Shown: positions 1 to 8,253, counted from the stretch's first letter. The stretch is DNA of 40,546 bases from Acholeplasmataceae bacterium (GCA_016934175.1 JAFGTI010000044.1:1-40546); one strand, 5' to 3'. Translations and numbers: made by a program. Notes: a model not told the origin generated them from the sequence alone.

Positions 1-5
1 AAGTC

Positions 6-1079
6 ATGAAGAAAAAATTATTACTTATTTTATTTGTTATTGCATCACTTATCGTTTTAACAGGGTGCTCTCTTGATTTAAGAGCTGTAGTACCTTATAC
101 ATCACCTATTGCTTATGAACAACTCAGAATGGATATGATTGCCGAAGTTGAACCTTCTGCAGTTGTTATTAAAACAGAAACAGGACATGGATCAGGTGTT
201 ATCTTTAGAAGTGAAGATTTGGCTAATAGTGTAAAAAGATATTATATTATGACCAATTATCATGTTGTCGCAGATGCCGGGGAAATGATGGTACATTTTG
301 GTGGTGAAATTACTGATATACCAGTAATAGATTATGCAGGAAACGAAACTTATGATATTGCAGTTGTTCGTATTGAAACAACTGAAAATTTACGCGTTCA
401 ACATGTAGATCCAATTGAAAATAACACAAAGACAGAAATTATTGTCGGTCAAGATGTATATGCGATAGGAACTCCTCAAAGCATTGATAAATTTAATTAT
501 GTTACTCAGGGAATTGTTAGTATGGATACTTATCCTTATAACGGAGTTCAAGGACTTGTTATCATGCATGATGCTGAACTAAATCCAGGAAATAGTGGTG
601 GACCACTATTTAATCTTAATGGTGAATTAGTGGGTATTAATGTAGCTAAAGTTGCGACAATTTCTACTGTTGAAGGAACAATTTCTGCTGAAGGATTAAA
701 TTACTCATTAAACATTAATACGATTGCTCCAATAGTAAGAGGATTCACTGAATTTGATTATACAACTGTTGTTAGAAAACCAAGATTAGGTGTTACTGTT
801 CAAGAAGTTAGTGTTTTCCTTGAAAGTAATGATGCTTCATTATTACCTCCTGATCCAGAGGGTGTTGTTGTTATTGGATTTGATGAAACAAGAAACGCAA
901 TCAATTACTTAGAAATCAATGATTTAATTATTGAAATGGATGGAACAGCTGTGACATCAATTGCTGATATAGCTTTGAAACTTGAAGGTGCAGATTTTGG
1001 CGATCTTCATACACTTAAAGTGATGCGCAAAGTTGGAACAACATTCCAAGAAGTAACTGTGACATTTGCATTATCATGA
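6..1079 (+). CDS. HtrA/DegP-like serine protease, predicted lipoprotein with PDZ domain
   Basis: Predicted surface-anchored S1C trypsin-like protease that would degrade or process misfolded exported proteins. Seen: a hydrophobic leader ending in the lipobox LTGC (Cys21), then a chymotrypsin fold with the triad His86 (TNYHVV), Asp117 (YDIAVV) and Ser197 (GNSGGP). The last ~110 residues fit a PDZ domain, with LGVTVQEV at its start and a VVIGFDETRNA-like middle. At 357 residues the length suits a one-PDZ HtrA, but a lipid anchor replaces the usual transmembrane anchor. Only five bases precede the ATG, so its ribosome site and promoter lie outside the window. Its stop overlaps the next gene by four bases (ATGA), so the two are probably translated together. 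A second, PDZ-less relative lies at 25509-26225. Family call is firm; substrate unknown. Confidence 0.88.
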   Translation: MKKKLLLILFVIASLIVLTGCSLDLRAVVPYTSPIAYEQLRMDMIAEVEPSAVVIKTETGHGSGVIFRSEDLANSVKRYYIMTNYHVVADAGEMMVHFGGEITDIPVIDYAGNETYDIAVVRIETTENLRVQHVDPIENNTKTEIIVGQDVYAIGTPQSIDKFNYVTQGIVSMDTYPYNGVQGLVIMHDAELNPGNSGGPLFNLNGELVGINVAKVATISTVEGTISAEGLNYSLNINTIAPIVRGFTEFDYTTVVRKPRLGVTVQEVSVFLESNDASLLPPDPEGVVVIGFDETRNAINYLEINDLIIEMDGTAVTSIADIALKLEGADFGDLHTLKVMRKVGTTFQEVTVTFALS

Positions 1080-1537
1080 TTGCAAAAAAAGTATTTACTA
1101 AATGTCTGAATAAGGGCTTAACTATGGCATTTGCCGAAAGTATGACTGGCGGAGCTTTAACCTATGAAATAGTTAAAAACCCAGGAGCATCCAAAGTTAC
1201 TCCTGGTGGTATTATTACGTATAGTACTCAACAAAAAATAAAAAGTTTACATCTTGATCCTAGTCTTTTTGAGCAATATGATGTAGTAAGCAAAGAGGTT
1301 GCAGAAAAGATGGCATCAGCGATTAAACAGATTATGAAAACTGATATTGGAATTTCAGTAACAGGTAATGCAGGACCAGAAAAACAGACAAATACTGATT
1401 CACTTGATGCCTGGATTGCAATAAATTTTAAAGGAAATATCTGGAGTTACCATCTTGAGTTTCATGAGCTGACAAGGGTGCAATCAATAAAAAAAACTGT
1501 CAAATTTATTTATGAAAAACTAGATGAATGCTTCTAA
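1076..1537 (+). CDS. pncC: CinA C-terminal-domain protein, nicotinamide-nucleotide amidohydrolase (PncC) type
   Basis: Cytosolic enzyme of pyridine nucleotide recycling: deamidates NMN to nicotinate mononucleotide (known for the PncC/CinA C-terminal family). Seen: 153 residues, matching the stand-alone CinA C-domain with no N-terminal MocF-like half. AESMTGG near residues 20-26 corresponds to the family AES(C)TGG motif with Met in place of the common Cys. GGIITYS and SVTGNAGP match the GGVVSY and GIAGP blocks, with Asn at the usual Ile. The start ATG overlaps the TGA of the upstream protease, suggesting translational coupling, although the functions seem unrelated. Catalytic activity is inferred; the two substitutions leave some doubt. 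Confidence 0.82.
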   Translation: MIAKKVFTKCLNKGLTMAFAESMTGGALTYEIVKNPGASKVTPGGIITYSTQQKIKSLHLDPSLFEQYDVVSKEVAEKMASAIKQIMKTDIGISVTGNAGPEKQTNTDSLDAWIAINFKGNIWSYHLEFHELTRVQSIKKTVKFIYEKLDECF

Positions 1538-1558
1538 AAAAAACACATTTAAAAATCG

Positions 1559-1587
1559 TTGTATTAAGATATTATATATGATATAAT
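1559..1587 (+). promoter_or_regulatory. Sigma-A-type promoter of the rpsF-ssb-rpsR operon
   Basis: TTGTAT (1559-1564) and a perfect TATAAT (1582-1587) are separated by exactly 17 bases, about 60 bases upstream of rpsF. Confidence 0.8.
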
Positions 1588-1595
1588 GATTGAGC

Positions 1596-1617
1596 ATAAG
1601 ATATATCCTTGTCTTAT
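1596..1617 (+). promoter_or_regulatory. Leader hairpin upstream of rpsF
   Basis: ATAAGA (1596-1601) and TCTTAT (1612-1617) can form a 6-bp stem with a 10-base loop in the rpsF 5' leader. S6:S18 autoregulatory leaders are known in Firmicutes at this place. I do not see the CCG-type binding element clearly, so a regulatory role is only a guess from position. Confidence 0.3.
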
Positions 1618-1649
1618 AAAAGACCATAGACCAGAAGGAGGTGGAACAG

Positions 1650-1937
1650 ATGAGAAAATACGAAGTTATGTATATCATCCGTCCGACTGTTGAAAGTGAG
1701 AATATTAAAACGATTGTAAATCATTTTAACGAGATTTTCGTTAATTACAATAGTACAGTACTCGAACTTAAAGAGTTGGGACTAAAAGATTTAGCTTATG
1801 AAATTGAACATCACAGAAAAGGCTATTATGTTTGGTTGCTCGTTGATGCAACTCCTGAAGCAATTGCTGAATTTAATCGTGTTGTTAGAATTACAGAAGA
1901 AGTCATTCGATTTATTGTTGTAAAGGAAGGCGAATAA
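1650..1937 (+). CDS. rpsF: 30S ribosomal protein bS6
   Basis: Binds the central domain of 16S rRNA together with S18 in the small subunit. The N-terminus MRKYEVMYIIRP and the later IRFIVVKEGE match the bS6 ferredoxin-like fold; 95 residues is normal. An in-frame GTG exists at 1641, but it lies inside the Shine-Dalgarno sequence AAGGAGGTGG (1635-1644). The ATG at 1650 sits at good spacing behind that site, so I place the start there. First gene of the classic rpsF-ssb-rpsR operon. Confidence 0.95.
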   Translation: MRKYEVMYIIRPTVESENIKTIVNHFNEIFVNYNSTVLELKELGLKDLAYEIEHHRKGYYVWLLVDATPEAIAEFNRVVRITEEVIRFIVVKEGE

Positions 1938-1939
1938 AT

Positions 1940-2362
1940 ATGATTAACAGAGTCGTTCTGGTGGGTAGAATTACCAAAGATCCAGAGAAAAAAGAGACCC
2001 AATCAAATATCGCTGTTGTCAGCTTTACACTTGCAGTGAATCGTCAATTTACTGATCAATCAGGAGAAAGACAAGCTGACTTCATTCAATGCGTCGTTTG
2101 GCGCAAACAAGCAGAAAATTTAGCACGCTATGTAAAAAAGGGTGCACTACTAGGTATCGAAGGTCGTATTCAAACGAGAAATTATGAATCTGACAACGGT
2201 ACACGTTATGTAACAGAAGTGGTTTGTGATTCCGTTCAGTTCTTAGAAAGTAAGGGCGATACAGGAGACACACCATATGAAAAAGATACGGATACTGCAG
2301 ATAATGACGAGTTCTATGAAACAAGTAAGCAACTCGCTGCAGAAGAAGATCTACCATTTTAA
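1940..2362 (+). CDS. ssb: Single-stranded DNA-binding protein
   Basis: Coats single-stranded DNA during replication and repair and recruits partners through its tail. Seen: MINRVVLVGRITKDPE at the start of the OB fold, the FIQCVVWRKQAENLARYVKKG core, an acidic low-complexity linker, and the C-terminal tip EEDLPF, equivalent to the DDDLPF protein-interaction tail. At 140 residues it is slightly shorter than Bacillus SsbA because of a short linker. It starts two bases after rpsF and is followed 12 bases later by rpsR, the conserved order in Firmicutes. Confidence 0.96.
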   Translation: MINRVVLVGRITKDPEKKETQSNIAVVSFTLAVNRQFTDQSGERQADFIQCVVWRKQAENLARYVKKGALLGIEGRIQTRNYESDNGTRYVTEVVCDSVQFLESKGDTGDTPYEKDTDTADNDEFYETSKQLAAEEDLPF

Positions 2363-2374
2363 GGAGGAAAAATA

Positions 2375-2614
2375 ATGCATCAACAAAGACGCGGCGGCGG
2401 ATTTAAAAAACGTAAGAAGGTTTGTTACTTTACACAAAATAAAGTTGAACATATCGACTTCAAGGATGTTGAGCTATTAAAGAGATTCATTACAGATCGC
2501 GGTAAGATTTTACCAAGACGTGTAACTGGAACATCTGCTAAATGGCAACGTCCACTTGCAATTGCAATTAAAAGAGCACGCCACATGGCTTTATTGCCAT
2601 TCGTAAAAGACTAA
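2375..2614 (+). CDS. rpsR: 30S ribosomal protein bS18
   Basis: Small-subunit protein that partners S6. Seen: basic N-terminal extension with RRGGGFKKRKK, then VCYFTQNKVEHIDFKD, the DRGKILPRRVTGTSAKWQR block and RARHMALLPFV, all diagnostic for bS18. 79 residues is standard. Strong ribosome site AAGGAGG ends 9 bases before the ATG. Last gene of the operon, followed by a good terminator. Confidence 0.97.
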   Translation: MHQQRRGGGFKKRKKVCYFTQNKVEHIDFKDVELLKRFITDRGKILPRRVTGTSAKWQRPLAIAIKRARHMALLPFVKD

Positions 2615-2621
2615 TTAATTT

Positions 2622-2650
2622 AAACTGCATTGACATGCAGTTTTTATTTT
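2622..2650 (+). terminator. Rho-independent terminator of rpsF-ssb-rpsR
   Basis: Nine-base-pair stem AAACTGCAT/ATGCAGTTT around a TGAC loop, followed by a T-rich tract (TTTTTATTTT). Confidence 0.85.
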
Positions 2651-2669
2651 CTAAGAAACTTTATTTAGA

Positions 2670-2698
2670 TTGAAATAGCACCATATTATTGATATAAT
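2670..2698 (+). promoter_or_regulatory. Sigma-A-type promoter of gdpP-rplI-dnaB
   Basis: TTGAAA (2670-2675), 17-base spacer, perfect TATAAT (2693-2698), placed just after the preceding terminator and 22 bases before the chosen gdpP start. Confidence 0.82.
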
Positions 2699-2720
2699 AT
2701 GCTTAAAGTAGGTGGTTCTC

Positions 2721-5156
2721 ATGAAACGATGGTTATTCTTCATACTCGCTTTGCTTATTTTTGGCACGAGTGTGTATTTGTACTTACCTTATTTTCAATT
2801 TGAGTCGACACAACATCTGACATCGTTTATTATGTTATTGGGCAGTTTTGTCCTTATTTTTGTCGCGTTATATGTTACGTTCAATTTTCAAAATAGACAA
2901 AAAGTTAAAACATTACAAAATCGATTATCTATGTGGACCAAATTATCGTATCATGTGAATCAAGTTGGAGATGAAGTGTTTAACGAACTTCCAATTGGTA
3001 TCATCGCACTTGATGAAGATTTCGAGATTAAATGGGCAAATCCGCATGCAAAAACTATTTTTGATGCGAAAATTATGGGGAAAGATTTAAAAGATGTTCA
3101 TCCTCAATTGCATCTTGCTGCAATGAACAACAAGATTCAATTTATGATTCAAATTAAGAATGAAACCTATGATGTTACTTATCGTTCTGAATATAAATTT
3201 TTCTATTTATTTAATGTCACTGATCGAGAATTGGTTAGACAAAGATATAATGAACAAATTCCTGCCTTAGGTATTATTTATTTAGATAATCTGGATGAAG
3301 CGATTGGTTCAATGGATGTTTCTGAACAATCAAGCTTAAAAGGTGAATATTTAGCAGCTATCGCAGATTGGGCTAATAAATATAATGGGTTTTTAAAGCC
3401 TTATGCTGATGAACGTCTAGTTGTTCTTCTTTATCGGAAGCAGTTAGATATAATGATTCAAGATAAATTTGATATTTTGGACAAAATTAGGCTTATCTCA
3501 ACTCAAAATCATGTAAGAGTCAGTATTTCTATGGGGATTGCCTCATGGGATGTGAATTATGAAGAACTTGGTATTTATGCACAAAATGCTGTTGAACTTG
3601 CTGAAAAACGAGGTGGAGACCAGGTTGTTGTTAATATTCAAGATCAGAAAATTGCATATTTTGGTGCAAAAAATGATGCATCAGCTAAGAATTCAAGAGT
3701 TGGTGTAAGAATCAATGCACAAACGATAAAAGATTTTATTGAGAAGTCTTCAAATGTTTTAGTGATGGGACATCATCAAGCAGACTTAGATGCTTTTGGA
3801 GCAATGATAGCCGTTTATCATATGGCGAAAGCGAGTAAAAAACCAGTTTGGCTAGTTGTCGATGAAGAAAAGCTTGATAAAACTGTACAAAAAATATATA
3901 ATCTTGCAAAAAATGAAATACCGTCATTAGTTGAAAATTGTTTGAATTCGGATGTTGCAATGAAACAAATCAATCCGGATACTTTACTCATTGTTGTCGA
4001 TACACAATCACCTAAAATGGTGATGAGTCCTGAAATTTTAGAGAAGATAAATAAGCTTGTGATTATCGATCATCATCGCGTCAGTGAAGAAAGTTTTAAT
4101 GCAGTCTTTAGTTTTATAGAACCTTATGCATCATCTACAGTTGAACTGATGATGGAACTTCTTAATTTTTATAATATGGAGGAAGAATTGAAAATTTCTC
4201 CATTTGAAGCATCCATACTTTATGGTGGATTAGTTGTTGATACCAATAATTTTTCTTATCGTACGGGTTCAAGAACTTTTGAAGTTGCTGCAAAATTGAA
4301 AGATATAGGTGCCGATGTCACAGAAGTTAAATTATGGTTACGCCGTGATTTAATGAGAACGTTAGAAATTAATAAACTTTTAGATAATATAGAAATTTAT
4401 CTCGATCGATTTGGATTTGTTATTACAACAGATATTTATGATGATCGCATATTATTAGCTCAAGTTGCTGATGCAGCATTACAAATTAATGGTGTTGATG
4501 CAGCATTTATGATTGCGAGAATTGATTCGAATACTATCGGAGTTTCAGCACGTTCATATCAAAATATCAACGTGCAAATCTTGATGGAAGCCTTAGGTGG
4601 AGGTGGGCACTTAAATAGTGCAGCTGCGCAAATAAAAGAAACATCCGTACAGGATGTATTTGATCAATTAAAAAATTATATAGACTTAGAATACGGTGGA
4701 GGTGGAGAACCAATGAAAATAATTTTATTAGAGGATGTTAAAGGCAAAGGAAAGAAAGACGATGTTATTGAAGTTGCTGGAGGTTATGGTCAGTTTCTGA
4801 TTACTCAAAAAAAAGGATTACTAGCAACTGATGAAAATATTGCAGAACTTAATAGAGTTAAAGAAGAAGCATTTGAAGCAAATCAAAGACATTTAAACTT
4901 AATGAAAAAATTGAAAGCTGAAATTGATAACAAAAAAGTAACATTGGGAATTCAAATTGGACAAGATGGTAAGTTATTTGGTAGTGTAACAACAAAACAG
5001 ATTGTAGAAGCTTTTGAGCAAGCGCATCACATCTTAATCGATAGAAAAAAAGTAGATCTTTCTAGCGATATTAATTCAATCGGAATTTATACTGCAACAG
5101 TATCGCTTCATAAAGATATCAAAGCACAATTTGAAGTACATATCATTGAAAAGTAG
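2721..5156 (+). CDS. gdpP-rplI: Fused GdpP c-di-AMP phosphodiesterase and ribosomal protein bL9
   Basis: Two normally separate proteins in one reading frame of 811 residues. Residues ~1-65 hold two membrane segments, followed by a PAS-like region (~75-160), a degenerate GGDEF region (~165-315), and a DHH/DHHA1 phosphodiesterase with GHHQADLDAFGA (~350-361), DHH at 450-452 and GGGGHLNSAAA near the end. Residues 665-811 are a complete bL9 (MKIILLEDVKGKGKKDD start, GSVTTKQIVEA and IGIYTATVSLH later). GdpP hydrolyses c-di-AMP at the membrane; L9 belongs to the 50S subunit. The two genes are adjacent but separate in Bacillus. The start ATG 2721 is preferred over an in-frame GTG at 2712, which lies inside the ribosome site AGGTGG. 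An embedded ribosome site (4698-4715) could release free L9. Both parts look intact. Confidence 0.9.
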   Translation: MKRWLFFILALLIFGTSVYLYLPYFQFESTQHLTSFIMLLGSFVLIFVALYVTFNFQNRQKVKTLQNRLSMWTKLSYHVNQVGDEVFNELPIGIIALDEDFEIKWANPHAKTIFDAKIMGKDLKDVHPQLHLAAMNNKIQFMIQIKNETYDVTYRSEYKFFYLFNVTDRELVRQRYNEQIPALGIIYLDNLDEAIGSMDVSEQSSLKGEYLAAIADWANKYNGFLKPYADERLVVLLYRKQLDIMIQDKFDILDKIRLISTQNHVRVSISMGIASWDVNYEELGIYAQNAVELAEKRGGDQVVVNIQDQKIAYFGAKNDASAKNSRVGVRINAQTIKDFIEKSSNVLVMGHHQADLDAFGAMIAVYHMAKASKKPVWLVVDEEKLDKTVQKIYNLAKNEIPSLVENCLNSDVAMKQINPDTLLIVVDTQSPKMVMSPEILEKINKLVIIDHHRVSEESFNAVFSFIEPYASSTVELMMELLNFYNMEEELKISPFEASILYGGLVVDTNNFSYRTGSRTFEVAAKLKDIGADVTEVKLWLRRDLMRTLEINKLLDNIEIYLDRFGFVITTDIYDDRILLAQVADAALQINGVDAAFMIARIDSNTIGVSARSYQNINVQILMEALGGGGHLNSAAAQIKETSVQDVFDQLKNYIDLEYGGGGEPMKIILLEDVKGKGKKDDVIEVAGGYGQFLITQKKGLLATDENIAELNRVKEEAFEANQRHLNLMKKLKAEIDNKKVTLGIQIGQDGKLFGSVTTKQIVEAFEQAHHILIDRKKVDLSSDINSIGIYTATVSLHKDIKAQFEVHIIEK
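4698..4715 (+). promoter_or_regulatory. Internal ribosome binding site and start codon for free L9 inside the fusion
   Basis: GGAGGTGG (4698-4705) lies 10 bases (from GGAGG) upstream of the ATG at 4713, exactly at the normal N-terminus of bL9. In the fusion frame the site encodes the glycine-rich linker GGGGEP. No stop codon intervenes, so both a fusion and free L9 could be made. Internal initiation is an inference. Confidence 0.7.
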
Positions 5157-5165
5157 GTTATCAAA

Positions 5166-6521
5166 ATGGCTAAAAGTTTACCACACCATCATGAATCAGA
5201 ACAATCCGTATTAGGGGCAATCTTTTTAGATCCTAAACAGATTAACGCTGTAATTGACCAATTAAATAATGAAGATTTCTTTGAACAAGGGCACGCTTTG
5301 ATTTATCAAGCAATGAAGGAACTTTTTGTTGAAAACTTAAATATAGATTATACGAGTGTAGCTTCTAGACTTGAGCAAAATCAAAATCTTCAAAAAGCAG
5401 GAGGTATGAAATACCTTCTAGGTCTAGCTGAGGCTATCCCTTCGGTTAAGCATCTTGAAACTTATATTGATTTAGTTAAAGATAGATCTCTCAAAAGACA
5501 AGTTATTGAACTAGCCGGTAATATTCTTGAAGCTGGATATTCTGGAGATATGGATGCGAAGGATTATTTGACAAAAGCGGAAGAAGATATTTTTGCTTTA
5601 GCGCAAAAAAGAAAAACTTCAGCATTTTCTTTTCTTTCAGAAGTTATACACGAAGTCAAAGATAAAATGGAAAAAAACCGCGATAAAAAAGGTGGTATTA
5701 CAGGCTTAAGAACGGGGTTTTCTAATTTAGATAGTTTGACTGCAGGTCTTCAACCCGAAGAACTCATTATTTTAGCAGCTCGTCCTTCAATGGGGAAGAG
5801 TGCGTTTGCGATGAATTTAGCTATTAATGTTGCTAAGAGAAATAAAGATGGACAAGCTGGAGTTGCAATCTTCAGTTTGGAAATGAGTAACGAACAATTA
5901 GCTGGACGTATGTTAAGTTCAGAATCAAATATTGAAAACACTAAAATCAAAACTGGACATCTAACACCTAGAGAATGGCAGTTTTTAGAAGGTGGCATGC
6001 AGGGCTTAGCAAGGCTAAATATAGCGTTTGACGATTCTGCGGCTGTTACCGTTGCCGATATTAGAGCTAAATGTAGAAAACTAAGCCAAGAAGGAAAATT
6101 AGATTTTGTTGTTATTGACTATTTACAACTCATCAAAGGTGACGATCGTTCAGGAAATAGACAAGAAGAAGTTGCTAAAATCTCAAGAGGACTTAAGCAA
6201 ATGGCAAGAGAACTAAAGGTTCCTATTTTAGCACTCTCTCAGCTATCTCGTGAAGTTGAAAAAAGAGAAGATAAACGTCCCGTTCTTGCGGATTTAAGAG
6301 AATCCGGAAGTATTGAACAAGATGCTGATATTGTTATGTTTCTTTACCGTAAGGACTATTATGAAAGAGATGACAAGAACTTAACTGGTGAAGTTGATTT
6401 AAGTATTGCTAAGAATCGTCAAGGTATAGCGGGTATAACACAACATTACATGTTTGATACAGCGTTTTCAAGATTTACTGCTCAAGCTGAACGTACAGAC
6501 GATATTCAAAATAAAGATTAA
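5166..6521 (+). CDS. dnaB: Replicative DNA helicase DnaB
   Basis: Ring helicase that unwinds DNA at the fork (named dnaC in Bacillus). Seen: N-terminal domain starting with PHHHESEQSVLGAIFLD, a linker region, and a RecA-like motor domain with Walker A ARPSMGKSAF (Lys211), FSLEMSN, VVIDYLQLIKG (Walker B) and ADLRESGSIEQDAD. 451 residues is the family length and there is no intein. It begins nine bases after the gdpP-rplI stop, so it is probably cotranscribed, as in other Firmicutes. Confidence 0.97.
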   Translation: MAKSLPHHHESEQSVLGAIFLDPKQINAVIDQLNNEDFFEQGHALIYQAMKELFVENLNIDYTSVASRLEQNQNLQKAGGMKYLLGLAEAIPSVKHLETYIDLVKDRSLKRQVIELAGNILEAGYSGDMDAKDYLTKAEEDIFALAQKRKTSAFSFLSEVIHEVKDKMEKNRDKKGGITGLRTGFSNLDSLTAGLQPEELIILAARPSMGKSAFAMNLAINVAKRNKDGQAGVAIFSLEMSNEQLAGRMLSSESNIENTKIKTGHLTPREWQFLEGGMQGLARLNIAFDDSAAVTVADIRAKCRKLSQEGKLDFVVIDYLQLIKGDDRSGNRQEEVAKISRGLKQMARELKVPILALSQLSREVEKREDKRPVLADLRESGSIEQDADIVMFLYRKDYYERDDKNLTGEVDLSIAKNRQGIAGITQHYMFDTAFSRFTAQAERTDDIQNKD

Positions 6522-6552
6522 AAAAAAGAGGCACTCGCTTGAGTGCCTTTTA
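6522..6552. terminator. Terminator shared by dnaB and dps (convergent)
   Basis: GGCACTC (6530-6536), loop GCTT, GAGTGCC (6541-6547), flanked by an A-run on the left and a T-run on the right, so it can act on both strands. Confidence 0.88.
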
Positions 6553-6561
6553 TTTGAATAC

Positions 6562-6996
6562 TTATTTAAGTGTAGCCGATAACATCCAAATATGCTTTTC
6601 TAGACTCGAAATTGATTGAATCAGTAGATCAGCTGTTGCTTCATCATCTTGCTCTTGTGCAAGAAGTAAAACTTCTTTAAATTCTGTATTAAGTAATTTA
6701 AAGTCAGCTAATACATGGGCAATCATTTCTTCAGCCTTTTCAGTTCCAGATGCTTCTTTTAGAGATGTAATTGCTAAATAACCTTTCATATTCGATACAG
6801 GTTGTCCGCCAATCATTAATAATCTTTCTGCAAATGCATCATAAGCTTCATTGATTTCGTCATAGAACTCTTCAAATTTCACATGTAAAGGATAAAAGTT
6901 TGGTCCTGAAACATACCAATGAAAGTGATGTAATTTAGTGAATAAAACACTTAAATTTGCTACCTGCTTGTTTAAAGCTTGATAAAGTTTTTCCAT
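6562..6996 (-). CDS. dps: Dps/MrgA-family miniferritin
   Basis: Dodecameric iron-storage protein that uses peroxide to oxidise Fe2+ and protects DNA. Seen: the ferroxidase signature with His26 (HFHWYVSGPNF), His38, Asp53 and Glu57 (DAFAER), a four-helix-bundle length of 144 residues and a C-terminal helix HIWMLSATLK. No long basic tail is present, so DNA binding through an N-terminal tail is not obvious. It is monocistronic, faces dnaB, and has an inverted repeat near its promoter that may be a redox or metal regulator site. Confidence 0.93.
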   Translation of the reverse strand: MEKLYQALNKQVANLSVLFTKLHHFHWYVSGPNFYPLHVKFEEFYDEINEAYDAFAERLLMIGGQPVSNMKGYLAITSLKEASGTEKAEEMIAHVLADFKLLNTEFKEVLLLAQEQDDEATADLLIQSISSLEKHIWMLSATLK

Positions 6997-7034
6997 AATA
7001 TTTTTTACCTTTCCTTTCGTTTTCTTACTATCTT

Positions 7035-7056
7035 AATTATAACACAATTTATAATT
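7035..7056. promoter_or_regulatory. Inverted repeat in the dps promoter region, possible PerR/Fur-type operator
   Basis: AATTATAA (7035-7042), six bases, TTATAATT (7049-7056). On the minus strand it contains a TATAAT-like -10 element about 40 bases before dps. Half-sites resemble those of Per boxes (TTATAAT-N-ATTATAA), but the arrangement and spacing differ. Confidence 0.4.
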
Positions 7057-7166
7057 TAATGCTCGTGATTTGACTTACAAAACTTGAATTATGTGATTTA
7101 ATTTTCAGTAAAAATATACTTATTTACAAGCTATTTTCTATGGAATAATCATAAAAAATATGGTAA

Positions 7167-7172
7167 TATAAT
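7167..7172 (+). promoter_or_regulatory. Probable -10 element of prfA-prmC-tsaC
   Basis: Perfect TATAAT 16 bases before the prfA start; no good -35 hexamer at the expected distance. Confidence 0.45.
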
Positions 7173-7188
7173 TGAGCAGGTGATAAAT

Positions 7189-8253
7189 ATGTATGATCGA
7201 TTAAAATTGATAGAAAAACATTATCAAGAAATTCAAGATAAGCTTTCTAGTGGAAAGCTTGAAGTTAAAGAAATGACTGCTTTACTCATTGAGTCAAGTT
7301 CGATTCAAGAAACGGTTGAAACATATCGTTTTTTTAGGGATAAAACAAATGAATTGAAGGATTTAGAATTGATGATTTTAGAGGAACAAGACGAAGAAAT
7401 GATTGAAATGGTACAATTAGAAATTGATAAAATCAAAGACAAATTAGAACAAACTGATGAGAAACTCAAGATTTTATTATTACCTAAAGATCCCAATGAT
7501 GGAAAGAATGTTATCGTAGAAATTAAAGGTGCTGCAGGTGGAGATGAAGGCAATCTTTTTGCTGGAGATTTGTTTAGAATGTATTCTAAATATGCTGAAA
7601 CTCAAGGTTGGAAAATTGAAGTGATGAGTGCAATGGAAGGATCTATGGGAGGGTATACTTCGATAGAGTTTATGATTTCTGGAAAACAGGTTTATTCATT
7701 TTTGAAATATGAATCTGGAACACATCGTGTCCAAAGAGTACCTGAAACAGAATCTATGGGGCGCATCCACACATCAACTGCAACAGTTCATGTGATGCCA
7801 GAAGCTGAAGAAATTGAACTTGATATTAAATGGGAAGATATTCGTGTTGATACATATAATTCTAGTGGACCAGGTGGACAAAGCGTTAATACAACAAAGT
7901 CAGCTGTTCGTCTTTTTCATGAACCTAGTGGATTAATGGTTGCATGTCAAGAAGGTAAATCACAACACGAAAATAAAGCAACAGCTTTCAAATTACTCAA
8001 AGCAAGACTATTCGATTCAATTATTGAAGAACAGTTGGCTAAAGAAGGTGCGGACCGTAAAGCTTTAGTGGGCAGAGGCGATAGAAGCGAAAAAATTAGA
8101 ACATATAATTATCCCCAAAATCGTGTGACTGATCATAGAATTGGACTTACTTTACAAAGATTAGATGCGATTATCGAAGGAAGACTTGATCTCATCTTGG
8201 AACCACTTTTGAATGAATTTCAGAAGCGTCAACTTATGGGAGAAAAAGTGTGA
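7189..8253 (+). CDS. prfA: Peptide chain release factor 1
   Basis: Recognises UAA and UAG stop codons and triggers peptide release. Seen: N-terminal coiled-coil domain, GGDEGNLFAGDLFRMY, RVPETESMGRIHTSTATV, and the catalytic GGQ at residues 229-231 (SSGPGGQSVN). 354 residues fits RF1. An in-frame GTG at 7180 lies in the ribosome site (CAGGTG); ATG 7189 is at correct spacing and gives the normal N-terminus MYDRLKLIEKHY. It overlaps prmC by four bases, a textbook pairing because PrmC methylates the GGQ glutamine. TGA is used as its own stop, so an RF2 gene is expected elsewhere in the genome. Confidence 0.96.
   Translation: MYDRLKLIEKHYQEIQDKLSSGKLEVKEMTALLIESSSIQETVETYRFFRDKTNELKDLELMILEEQDEEMIEMVQLEIDKIKDKLEQTDEKLKILLLPKDPNDGKNVIVEIKGAAGGDEGNLFAGDLFRMYSKYAETQGWKIEVMSAMEGSMGGYTSIEFMISGKQVYSFLKYESGTHRVQRVPETESMGRIHTSTATVHVMPEAEEIELDIKWEDIRVDTYNSSGPGGQSVNTTKSAVRLFHEPSGLMVACQEGKSQHENKATAFKLLKARLFDSIIEEQLAKEGADRKALVGRGDRSEKIRTYNYPQNRVTDHRIGLTLQRLDAIIEGRLDLILEPLLNEFQKRQLMGEKV

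Noticed and set aside
2082..2357. 91-codon minus-strand frame opposite ssb
   Set aside because: Lies wholly within the certain ssb gene, has no ribosome site and no recognisable protein.
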